From the NCBI GenBank assembly GCA_014859095.1, contig JACUUV010000023.1, positions 1 to 45,027 of the forward strand: a DNA stretch of 45,027 bases, written 5' to 3'. This DNA comes from Clostridia bacterium (GTDB taxonomy: Bacteria; Bacillota; Clostridia; Peptostreptococcales; Acidaminobacteraceae). Below the pieces are notes generated by a model. That model ran no database searches and was not told the origin of the DNA. It saw only the letters and a program-made list of their open reading frames with translations. Positions 34,211-42,264 of the stretch are shown in pieces. How positions within the stretch are numbered: position 1 is the stretch's first letter; the number at the start of each line of letters is the position of its first letter. Both the position numbers and the translations under genes were made by a program.

Positions 34211-36028
34211 TCAAGGATTGATTGGTAGAATAGGATAGGTCGGATTGATTGGTATGATCATGAGTGTGTCTTTTTTTGGGACATAAAACTTTCGTGTTTC
34301 TCCAGGAGCAATTATTGCCCCTTGATCTGTTGATTTAAATGTCTCAATGTTGTAACCGTCCGGACCTTTATTTAGTCGAGCAAATGTGATTTCTTTCAAC
34401 TCGGCTGAATCCCAACTTGATGTGTTCGTCACTTCTACGTACCAATGCGTGTCCTTTTGTGGTGGCCAATAGTCTACCGCATAAATTGGAAGAGGCACAT
34501 CCAGTTTGAGCGTTTTGCTGTAATCGACCCACAGAGACTCATTTGGGGTATCCCAAACAGTAAATGGACTTTTACCGTCTATTCCAATGGTCACTTTCAG
34601 TTTGTTTCGTGATTCGGCTCCTGTGTCAATGTGAATTCTAGCTGAGTAAGCTTGATCTGTGCCTGCACGCTCAACAGAAATATTTTCATAATATCTGACA
34701 AATCCGAAATTTGTTGCCAGGTCATCATAAGCAACTGTGAAGTAACCGTTGCCTGACGGTCCCCAAGTATCTCCCCAACTGTTGAGACATTTGATTGTTT
34801 TTGTGACGTCATCATAGCCGACAACGGTCACTGCATGATGTTCTTTCGGATTCTCTCCCTGAATTTGTGAAAGTTCTCCCGCTGCGAGCAAAGGTCCGAA
34901 ATTTTTCAAAATGTATCTGATGTTCTCTATTGTCGGTTCGTACTTTTCACTTTCTTTCATTTTGTAATATGAAGCCAAGTAATTGGTCCAATCGTTTGGT
35001 TTGAGCATTTCACTGTAATCCACATAGACTTTTCCAGTTACATCCTTCTTTAAAACGGCCTTGTCATAATCCGAAGGCGATGAGGCTTCTGGACAGAGTC
35101 CATTTTCCGCCAGTACATATGCAGAATTTATCGGACCACCATCAGCCAATTCTTCCTGTCTACCGTGTAAATACCAGAATGATGCGTCCGGTGTATAAGG
35201 GTGCTCCCTTTCCTTAAGCATGTTCATAATATGAATCATCGAACGACCGATGCATCCCCCTACACCATCCTGATTGCCTTGAAATGTCATGAATGGTGTG
35301 AAATCACAACCTGTAGGCCAGAATATGATTTGCGGTACATCATACCATAATTTGTTAAAGTCCTCAGAGGGCTTGATACTGGAAAGATTCACATTTTTCT
35401 GTACAGTTAAGGTATCCATGTAAATCTTGGCAGTGTCATAACTCTTATCGATAGCAGAAAGTTTCAGTCCTGATACCACCCAATTTGGAACGTCTTTCAA
35501 GCTGATCCCCGGGTAATTGAATCCAGGAAGCATCAATTCAGGTGTAGAATCCGGAATTGGATCTGAAGGCGCTTGTTTAGATGCAACGGTGACAATCCTA
35601 TTGACACCATCCCACCCCACATCAGCTCCAAACGATTCACTTACAAATCGAAGCGGAACAAGTGTCCTTTCATTCAGGATTTTAGGAGGTACATCAAGTG
35701 TTACAGACAACCCATTGACCGATGCCAATTTGTTTCCAATATAAAGGATAATGGTCGTCTCTCCTTTGGTCGCCGTTACCTTTCTATCGATTGGATCCCA
35801 TCCAACTTCGGCTTCAAGACTCTCAAAAATTGCCCTTAAGGGCACAAGAGTTCGGCCTTCTTCAATAATCGGCGTAATATCTGTAATCAACACTTTTCCA
35901 TCGACGATGATCTCAATTGGCTTGAGTCCTTACTGTGCAGTCACTGCGCTTGATAGAAATGACATACTCCATAACAAAAAGCTCACAAGCAATACATAAG
36001 TAATTCTTATCCTGTTTTCACGTTTCAT
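34211..36028 (-). pseudogene. Papain-like (C1A) protease with CuAO_N domain, interrupted by a TAA codon
   Basis: The gene begins at 36028 (GGTGGGGG before the ATG) with a signal peptide ending SSAVTAQ, then has TAA at 35932-35930. The same frame then continues for 572 codons. It holds a CuAO_N-type region (EEGRTLVPLRAIFESL, ERTLVPLRFVSESFGA) and a C1A peptidase domain: Cys in GGCIGRS, His in HHAVTVVGY and Asn in CLNSWGDTWG. A stop exactly after the signal-peptide cleavage site leaves no exported protease unless the codon is read through. Single-base change (for example from CAA) or sequencing error are equally possible. An internal TTG start (35893) has no ribosome-binding site and would give an unexported form. 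Confidence 0.75.
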
Positions 36029-36096
36029 GAACCCCCACCTCGCCTTTCAAATTTAGAATACCCTATCCACGCACCCCACGTGGCTACAAAAAAAAT

Positions 36097-36119
36097 ACCG
36101 ACCCAAAATAAGGGTCGGT
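36097..36119 (-). terminator. Strong intrinsic terminator in the leader of the C1A protease gene
   Basis: On the minus strand ACCGACCC (36119-36112) pairs with GGGTCGGT (36104-36097) around a 7-base loop, followed by eight T. It lies between the membrane kinase gene (stop 36259) and the protease gene and may be a plain terminator or the terminator of an attenuator. Confidence 0.85.
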
Positions 36120-36120
36120 T

Positions 36121-36215
36121 ACGCTATTCGCTCATTTGGAGGCAAGCGTCCATATAGCCTCCAAAATCATGGTTCCCAATTGCGATTACTTCAATTGAAA
36201 CTACCATATTCTATT
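36121..36215 (-). ncRNA. Structured leader with a potential pseudoknot before a terminator
   Basis: On the minus strand a TATAAT-type -10 box (36216-36211 region) would start an RNA. It has a 9-bp stem TTTGGAGGC/GCCTCCAAA (36165-36157 with 36143-36135) whose 13-base loop contains ACGCT. That loop can pair with AGCGT (36125-36121), which lies directly beside the terminator. This resembles a riboswitch-like attenuator. I could not match it to a known class, and the downstream gene is damaged. Confidence 0.4.
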
Positions 36216-36258
36216 ATACTTCATATTCTTCATACCCATTAAAATGCTAATTTAACAG

Positions 36259-37770
36259 TTAAATCAACTGTAAAATTTCACTGATGCTACCATAACGGTC
36301 TTGCGGGTTGAACGACATACATTTTTTGATGATGGCTTTTAATGACTCCGGCAAATCCGATAGGTTATTATCATTCGATATCAGCACAAAATCTGGTTCC
36401 ATTCCAGTTGCCAAGTAGTAAATGGTTGCGCCGAGGGCATATATATCCGATTGTGGCAATGTCTGACTGAATCCATATTGCTCTGGAGGGGAATATCCTC
36501 TACTGCCTATGATAAAAGTATCTGAAGTCTTATTGGATTCAAATTTTCGAACAGACTCGATATCAATCAGATGTATGCTTTCTTTTTCTGGACTAAATAT
36601 GATGTTGCTTGGTTTCAAATCGCGGTAGACGATTGGATCAATTCTAGAATGCAAGTCATCAAGGACGTTTATGAGTTGCACGATAATTTTTTTCAATAAT
36701 GGATTGTCTACAGGACCATTTTTCATAACATAGCGGTTGAGGTCAACACCCTTAACATAAGGTTTAATGATATAATGGTACTTTTCCCCTTCGGCAATCT
36801 CACTTATAGGGATAATAGCTGAATGAGTAATGCTTTTCAATCCTTCAAAATCGTAATTGATCCCCTCTTTTTTCTCAATGACTTTCATTGTGAACTGAGT
36901 CCCTTCCTCTTTATCACCGAGCAGATAGATAGTGCTGTTTCGACTCTTATATAGCAATGAATCCAAAGTAAATGATTCAAATATTTTTACACCTATATCT
37001 GATTTCATCAAATCAAATTCGATACTTTGTTCAAAAAAATCATTGTTGGATAATGCATCTTCAGATTGTTTAAACTGGATCAATTTCAATTTCAGACTTT
37101 CCATCTCATTTTTGTTTTTCAGGTACTTATCTATGGTGATAACAGCAATCACCGAAAATACAAATATTAAAAATATAAAAAACAATGAGACGTATGCATT
37201 TACTCGAAAATCAATTATATCGGTCAAAACCAGAGTCATGATCAAACTACTCAACACCATTGCAGATAATACGATTAGTGGGTAGGTAATCTGATATTTT
37301 TTGACGATATCACTGTTCTTCATAAACCTATTGAATCTATTTTTCAATAACTTACTTGAGAGGCCAATCATAGTTACTATCACAATATGACCAACTACAA
37401 ATGAAAGTGAACTTTCTTGAATTTTAAGAAATTCAGTTTCAAAGGGTTTATATGTTACCATAAAAATAAGTTCAATTGATAAAGCCATCACTAAATACAA
37501 AGTCGTCATCCAAAAGTTTTGATACATATTAAATCTATAATTGATCAATAATACAAGAAATGTTCCAATGAAATAGAAAAAAATTCTAATAGAAAAAGGA
37601 ATCCAAAATATAGGCAAAAACACAAGAACAAAAACAATATAGGTCAATAGAGGATTCAGATTGATTTTTTTTGTGTATTCGGCTAGAACAATTCTCGAGA
37701 AAATAAACAGTGCAAGTGGAAAGCTGATTGCTTGTAACACATTTTGAGTCATTACCAGCTCTTGATTCAT
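36259..37770 (-). CDS. Membrane Ser/Thr protein kinase with N-terminal multi-helix domain
   Basis: 503 residues. The first 220 contain about six transmembrane helices. A short charged linker leads to a C-terminal protein kinase domain (about 265-503). The ATP Lys lies in FTMKVIE, the catalytic loop is YRDLKPSN (normally HRDLKPSN, so His is replaced by Tyr), and the DFG position reads LIDIES, so the Phe and Gly are replaced. GSRGYSPPEQYG is the activation-segment end, as in PknB-like kinases, and DIYALGATIYYLATG follows. A multi-spanning domain before the kinase is unusual; PknB has a single helix and PASTA repeats. It may sense a membrane signal. Substrates are unknown; the altered DFG leaves activity uncertain. 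Confidence 0.82.
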   Translation of the reverse strand: MNQELVMTQNVLQAISFPLALFIFSRIVLAEYTKKINLNPLLTYIVFVLVFLPIFWIPFSIRIFFYFIGTFLVLLINYRFNMYQNFWMTTLYLVMALSIELIFMVTYKPFETEFLKIQESSLSFVVGHIVIVTMIGLSSKLLKNRFNRFMKNSDIVKKYQITYPLIVLSAMVLSSLIMTLVLTDIIDFRVNAYVSLFFIFLIFVFSVIAVITIDKYLKNKNEMESLKLKLIQFKQSEDALSNNDFFEQSIEFDLMKSDIGVKIFESFTLDSLLYKSRNSTIYLLGDKEEGTQFTMKVIEKKEGINYDFEGLKSITHSAIIPISEIAEGEKYHYIIKPYVKGVDLNRYVMKNGPVDNPLLKKIIVQLINVLDDLHSRIDPIVYRDLKPSNIIFSPEKESIHLIDIESVRKFESNKTSDTFIIGSRGYSPPEQYGFSQTLPQSDIYALGATIYYLATGMEPDFVLISNDNNLSDLPESLKAIIKKCMSFNPQDRYGSISEILQLI

Positions 37771-37848
37771 TAATGGTATTACCTCCTATTTTTTTACTTA
37801 TGATACTGAAGTCTGCAGTAGATGTCAATCCCAACAAATGTTTCGTCA

Positions 37849-38802
37849 TCATTCTGTAAAATAATGCTTCACAGCATACTCGTAAGCGCCTATAAAAAAT
37901 GTAATCGCTTTTTTGCTCACCTCAGCATTCGGACATATTTGCTCAAAAGCGTGATAACAGCCTTTGTAGACTTCAAATTCAACTGGAACACCTGCACGTC
38001 GAAGATTTTCAACATATTGAATTGTTTCATCTCTAAATGGCTCCAGCTCACCGACAAAAGTCACAGTCGGTGGCAAGTTGTGATAATCAGGTGCTCTTGA
38101 TGGAGCAGCATACGATGGTACATCCTGTGACCCGAATAGGTCACCCAAATATAGTTTCCATGCGTTGTAATTGGATTTTGAATTCCATACCGGCGCGTTG
38201 TTCTCCATTGCGGATTCACTAGTCATTCGATCGTCCAGCATAGGATATAAAGGCATTTGAAATGCAATCTTCACCTCGCCTTTGTCTCTTGCATATAGTG
38301 AAAGCGCTGCAGTAAGTCCACCGCCGGCACTATCTCCTCCAACCATCAGTTGGTTGCTTCTAATTCCGAATCTTTCGGCGTTCTCTTTCATCCACAAAAG
38401 AGCAGTATAAGCATCCTCAAGCGCTGCAGGATATGGCGCATCCAGAGAAAGCCTGTACTCAGGTGCAAAGAGGACACAGTCGCTCACTTCCATAAATTTT
38501 TTAGCCACCCCTTTAGCACGTTCAGGCGACCCGATTGCATAGCCCCCACCATGAAACCACAGAATTCCAGGACCTATTTCTTTTGCATAAACAGGCGTGA
38601 ATATGCAAACGCGCAGTTTGGTTCCGTCATCACGTTCAATCCATTCTTCACTGTACTGAATTGAGGCATCTTTTATTCTCATTTTGAATTTTAACTTACT
38701 GAAGAGTCTTAATCTGGTTTCTGTAAAAGAATTGTTGATGATTTTGATCACTCTTCCGGCCGCTCTAAGTTCCTTGTCAATCATACCGAATTTTATTATC
38801 AT
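37849..38802 (-). CDS. Alpha/beta hydrolase (HSL/fold-3 esterase family)
   Basis: 317 residues. FHGGGYAIGSP is the HGGG oxyanion-hole motif of hormone-sensitive-lipase-like esterases. GDSAGGG holds the nucleophile Ser. Asp in GELEPFRDE and His in YHAFEQ complete the triad. The enzyme would cleave short-chain esters. There is no signal peptide. Its ATG overlaps the stop of the upstream oxidoreductase gene by four bases (ATGA), which shows translational coupling and a shared pathway, perhaps of a carbonyl or ester compound. Confidence 0.88.
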   Translation of the reverse strand: MIIKFGMIDKELRAAGRVIKIINNSFTETRLRLFSKLKFKMRIKDASIQYSEEWIERDDGTKLRVCIFTPVYAKEIGPGILWFHGGGYAIGSPERAKGVAKKFMEVSDCVLFAPEYRLSLDAPYPAALEDAYTALLWMKENAERFGIRSNQLMVGGDSAGGGLTAALSLYARDKGEVKIAFQMPLYPMLDDRMTSESAMENNAPVWNSKSNYNAWKLYLGDLFGSQDVPSYAAPSRAPDYHNLPPTVTFVGELEPFRDETIQYVENLRRAGVPVEFEVYKGCYHAFEQICPNAEVSKKAITFFIGAYEYAVKHYFTE

Positions 38803-39941
38803 GTTTGATCATCCAATGGTGGTGGAATCAATACAAAATTGCCCACATGTTTTTTCTTTAAAAACTCTCTTTGTGCATCCGCGATTTGCTCAAGTGGAAA
38901 TATTTTTGCTACAAGTGGTTTTATTTCTCCCTTTTCAATATATGAGACAAGATTGGGAAAAACTGGCTCATCCCATGCGGTGCACCCAATCAGTCTCAAA
39001 TCTTTCAAATAAAAATCGCGCGTGTCAAAAGTCACAATAGGTCCTCCTATCGCACCAGAAGACACATATCTTCCACTTCGCTTCAATAATTTGATTAAGT
39101 CACCAAAAGCTGGGCCAGCAACATTATCAATGATGATGTCAAAACTTTTCTCTCCAAGTTTGACAAGAATATTCTCATCTCGTCTTACTACGCGATCCGC
39201 GCCGATAGCAAGAACCTGTTCAATCTTTGATGCAGAAACGATTGCGGTCACTATTGCACCACGTCGTTTTGCAAGTTGTACCACGGCTGAACCCACTCCG
39301 CCCGAGGCACCTGTTACTAGTATATTCTCACCCTTACTTACTTTACCACGATGTACCATATTCTCAGCAGTACCATAAGAGCAAGGGATTGTTCCAAGTT
39401 CAGCATCACTCCAATTGCAATCTATGACAAATACTTCTGATGCGGGTACTTTGACGTATTGAGCAAAGGCTCCATCGAAATCAGATCCCATCCAGATATT
39501 TTCCATAGACTCAAAATCAAACTTTCTCATGCATGCTCGTACTATTACTCGAGACCCTATGGAACTTTCATCACCTCCTGGGGCAACTTCAACAATACGT
39601 CCACAACAATCTGTTCCTTGAATAAACGGAAAAGGAGTTGTTTCATTCCATCCACCGTCTGAAGTAATGGTTGCTGTCTGCTTCTCTGTTGCATTTTCTG
39701 TACTTGTTGTAACCGAGGATGAATACCAACCAATACGAGTATTGATTTCTGTGTTGTTGACTCCTGCAGCCAATACTTGTAAAAGAACTTCACCAGGCTC
39801 AAGAACTGGAATCTTAACCTCTCTACACTCAAGTTTGTCATAACCTCCATTCCAGGCAGTAACAACAGCCTTCATTTTTCTCGCACCTGCTACTGGATCG
39901 AATCTGTCCTTTTTTGGTTCGGAATCCCATTTTACTTCCAT
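38799..39941 (-). CDS. Medium-chain dehydrogenase/reductase (quinone oxidoreductase or alcohol dehydrogenase-like)
   Basis: 380 residues. AGVNNTEINTRIGW and FIQGTDCCGRIVEVAPGGDE come from the GroES-like part. VTGASGGVGSAVVQLAKRRG is the NAD(P)-binding motif of the MDR family. GSDFDGAFAQYVKVPAS is typical of quinone-oxidoreductase-type members. A clear catalytic zinc set is not visible, so it may be zinc-free. AAGGAG lies 7 bases before the ATG. The downstream esterase gene overlaps it by four bases. Substrate unknown. Confidence 0.87.
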   Translation of the reverse strand: MEVKWDSEPKKDRFDPVAGARKMKAVVTAWNGGYDKLECREVKIPVLEPGEVLLQVLAAGVNNTEINTRIGWYSSSVTTSTENATEKQTATITSDGGWNETTPFPFIQGTDCCGRIVEVAPGGDESSIGSRVIVRACMRKFDFESMENIWMGSDFDGAFAQYVKVPASEVFVIDCNWSDAELGTIPCSYGTAENMVHRGKVSKGENILVTGASGGVGSAVVQLAKRRGAIVTAIVSASKIEQVLAIGADRVVRRDENILVKLGEKSFDIIIDNVAGPAFGDLIKLLKRSGRYVSSGAIGGPIVTFDTRDFYLKDLRLIGCTAWDEPVFPNLVSYIEKGEIKPLVAKIFPLEQIADAQREFLKKKHVGNFVLIPPPLDDQT

Positions 39942-40007
39942 TTGAATCTCCTTCCTATTGGCTACTTAATTTGTCATTCACAGTAATTAGTGTTCTTGAA
40001 AACCGTA

Positions 40008-40535
40008 CTAAAATTCATACTCCAGTTCATAATAAATCAGAGCATTATTGAATGAACTGATCACCACCGACTCAATCCATTGATCTGAAACATCAATATG
40101 AATGTACCATATCCCCGCCCCCTCATCAATTGTACATTCATACTCAATACCGTTGATATTGGCGATCAAAGCGTCGATTCTATTCAGATCTATACTTCCA
40201 AACAACAATAATTCAGACTTTGATTTATCTAGATAAGTCTCCCACGTGGAATATCCATACTTGATCATTCCATTGTCATAAATCGTTTGTGATCCACAGC
40301 TGACAAGTCTTGCACCGAATATTCCGTTTTTGATGACAACCAATGATATGCTGTCTGTTCTAAAATTATCATAAAGGACTATCTCGTAATCTTTTGAATA
40401 AAAAGTCTTTAGGACATTGTAAGAGCCAAAACTGATATTACTTAGCACTTTTTCTGAAGTATTGATTTTGTTGATGATCAGCACAGTCAATAATAATGAC
40501 AAAACAACCGAGACTATATATGTTTTTCTACTCAT
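40008..40535 (-). CDS. Small exported or membrane-anchored protein of unknown function
   Basis: 175 residues. I recognise no family. Residues 5-22 form one transmembrane or signal segment (VSVVLSLLLTVLII), followed by a probable extracytoplasmic domain of mostly beta-strand character, rich in Ile, Tyr and acidic residues. AGGGAGA precedes the ATG by 8 bases. Its neighbours are a broken zinc-ribbon gene upstream and an unrelated oxidoreductase downstream, so context gives no role. Confidence 0.6.
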   Translation of the reverse strand: MSRKTYIVSVVLSLLLTVLIINKINTSEKVLSNISFGSYNVLKTFYSKDYEIVLYDNFRTDSISLVVIKNGIFGARLVSCGSQTIYDNGMIKYGYSTWETYLDKSKSELLLFGSIDLNRIDALIANINGIEYECTIDEGAGIWYIHIDVSDQWIESVVISSFNNALIYYELEYEF

Positions 40536-40562
40536 GCAGCTGTTCTCCCTTAAGATTTATTA

Positions 40563-40948
40563 TCATTTTATCATTTTTGTGATTTCATCAACCCCTTGTT
40601 GATAAGTGGAGAATAATTGCCAACCACCTTCTTCAACCGAGATTTGTTCCAGTAAATCCGAGTCGGTAATAACATACATAATTTCGCTGATTCCATAAAT
40701 CGTTAGAGGAAAAACCGATTTACTTTTATGACTGGCCCTTATGTCGATATTGTTGATGCGCAGATAAGTATTTGATGAAAACCCATATTTGTATTTTTCA
40801 TCACCGGTCTGAAGATTCTCGGTTCAGGAATCTTGTTCAATGTATATTCCAGTTCAATTTCTGTAAGGTCTTCCCTCAATTTTGCAGAGTGAAAAGTAAA
40901 GTCCACATCACCATTAAACTCCCTTTTGCATTTTGGGCACTGCCACAT
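40563..40948 (-). pseudogene. Frameshifted zinc-ribbon protein
   Basis: The ATG at 40948 (AAGGAGA before it) opens MWQCPKCKREF, with a Cys-X2-Cys zinc knuckle typical of small zinc-ribbon proteins. The reading frame ends at 40739. However, from about 40798 another frame continues as good protein (KYKYGFSSNTYLRINNIDIR and on to MIKMIK-like end) to a TGA at 40563. The break coincides with a run of five A on the minus strand (40798-40794); one extra A would restore a protein of about 128 residues. It is either a fresh frameshift or a sequencing indel. No slippery heptamer is present. Confidence 0.6.
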
Positions 40949-41055
40949 GATGGGTCTCCTTTCAATCAATTGCTTTTAATTCAGTCTACAGTCTTCACTT
41001 CTTCAACATATAAAATTTCACAAGCGTCATTGCCTGTGTCATCTCTACTGCATAT

Positions 41056-41509
41056 TCACTTGGGAAGCAAGGTTTCTACCAGTTCCATACCACACTTATA
41101 ACTGGTCGACTCGAAAATTGTTTGATCACTTTTGTCTTTCAGGAGAACTTCCACTTTACCGGACAATCCTTCTTTTATGGTCTTGTTCATTGAACCCATT
41201 TTTGGTGCCAAGAGTTTTTTTGTATCAGCCACTTCACCGCGTATCTCAAGACTATATTCATTATTTAAAAATTTCAAATGTACCTTATTATCTGATCTTT
41301 CGTTGACTACAATCTTTGATCCATTATATGTCGCAAAACGATATTCGATTCCTTTGTGAATCAGGTTGCATATGAAACCTTCAAATGAAAATGCCAAAAA
41401 TGGAATTGTTGCCACCGGCAGCTGTCACTTGCTTGTAATACCAGCCTTCAAAATAAGCATTATTATAAAATTTTCTTTGATATAGTTCTCGGTTTTTATG
41501 TTTATTCAC
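41056..41509 (-). pseudogene. Truncated tocopherol cyclase-like gene
   Basis: From a GTG at 41509 the translation gives NNAYFEGWYYKQVTAAGG, matching the start of tocopherol-cyclase-like proteins (the FEGWY motif). The frame then fails near 41413, and another frame carries the family's end: FSFEGFICNLIHKG, EYRFATYNGSKIVV and then GSMNKTIKEGLSG. The usual middle part of about 150 residues is missing and the halves are out of frame. This gene is clearly dead. Bacterial members are not shown to make tocopherol. Confidence 0.7.
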
Positions 41510-41532
41510 TCTATTAAACCTCACTTCTTGTT

Positions 41533-42099
41533 TCAATGAACCATATTTAAAGTGACAGACGCCAGATCACTGATGATTTTCGCAACTTCTTCTGGTGATG
41601 ATTTCAAATCGTTGTCAAACCAATTTTGAATTACACCTACACAGCCAGAAATGACAAATGAAGAAATCAGTGCGGTTTTTTCAAGACTGTTTGGTTCAAT
41701 GTCTTTCATTTTACTTAAGATATTGTCATGGACTAGCGCCATAATTCTTTTTTGGAACTGCAAGTCCCCTCGATCGCTGAGTAAAATTCTACTCATTTTT
41801 TTGTTGTCATAAATAAAAGTCACAATGTCTGTGACCAAATTTAGCGTACTGTCCGCATGGAGCGCATCTTGATCGATAGTATTCAATATCTTTTCAATGT
41901 ATTCCTCTTCAATACTCTCAAGCAAATGGTATTGGTCTGAATAATGTGCATAAAAAGTCGCACGATTGATATCTGCATTTTCACAAATTTCTTTAATGGT
42001 GATCTTAAAAATACTCTTCTCTTCCAATAGATCAATCAAGCTCTCTTTCAAAAACATTTTTGTGAATTTCACACGCCGGTCTTCTTTTTTCTTAGGCAT
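41533..42099 (-). CDS. TetR/AcrR family transcriptional regulator
   Basis: 188 residues. The N-terminal HTH is of the TetR type: ITIKEICENADINRATFYAH followed by YSDQYHLLESIEEEY. The C-terminal half is an all-helical ligand-binding and dimerisation part, with no known ligand. GGAGG lies 5 bases before the ATG at 42099; an ATG at 42111 overlaps that site. It is divergent from an MMPL/RND transporter gene, the common layout of a repressor with its exporter. Confidence 0.9.
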   Translation of the reverse strand: MPKKKEDRRVKFTKMFLKESLIDLLEEKSIFKITIKEICENADINRATFYAHYSDQYHLLESIEEEYIEKILNTIDQDALHADSTLNLVTDIVTFIYDNKKMSRILLSDRGDLQFQKRIMALVHDNILSKMKDIEPNSLEKTALISSFVISGCVGVIQNWFDNDLKSSPEEVAKIISDLASVTLNMVH

Positions 42100-42187
42100 T
42101 GAATCCTCCAAATTATTAAATAACGATGTATAAGCAACAGTTTCATTAATACTGTCGATTTAAAAACAATCTGTATGAACTTGACGA

Positions 42188-42216
42188 TTGATATAAAGAC
42201 GCAATGATTATAAAAT
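42188..42216 (+). promoter_or_regulatory. Promoter of the MMPL transporter operon
   Basis: TTGATA (42188-42193), a 17-base spacer and TAAAAT (42211-42216) place the transcription start near 42223, before the ribosome-binding site at 42251. Confidence 0.5.
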
Positions 42217-42250
42217 AACATTGACATAAATATTATACACAATGTTTATT
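42214..42250. promoter_or_regulatory. Imperfect inverted repeat, candidate TetR operator
   Basis: AATAACATTG (42214-42223) and CAATGTTTATT (42240-42250) are reverse complements apart from one extra T, with 16 bases between them. They cover the -10 end and the expected transcription start of the transporter gene, where a repressor would block transcription. Confidence 0.45.
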
Positions 42251-42264
42251 AAGGAGGCAAACTT

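Noticed and set aside
36121-36215. Possible cyclic-di-GMP riboswitch upstream of the C1A protease gene
   Set aside because: GGACGC followed by GCCTCC and an ACCGA end recall the class I motif, but the conserved GCAAACC and AAAGC parts are absent and the stem order differs. I keep it as an unclassified structured leader.
37586-37852. Open frame of 88 codons overlapping the start of the membrane kinase
   Set aside because: It overlaps the kinase coding sequence in another frame, has no ribosome-binding site and no recognisable protein features.
40563-40948. Second selenoprotein or programmed frameshift
   Set aside because: A TGA lies in the alternative frame near 40828, but there is no Sec-like motif around it and no slippery heptamer. 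A one-base indel in an A5 run explains the break more simply.
42221-42226. TTGACA as -35 box of the MMPL operon
   Set aside because: A -10 box at the right spacing would fall inside the ribosome-binding site, so the transcript would lack it. TTGATA/TAAAAT just upstream fits better.
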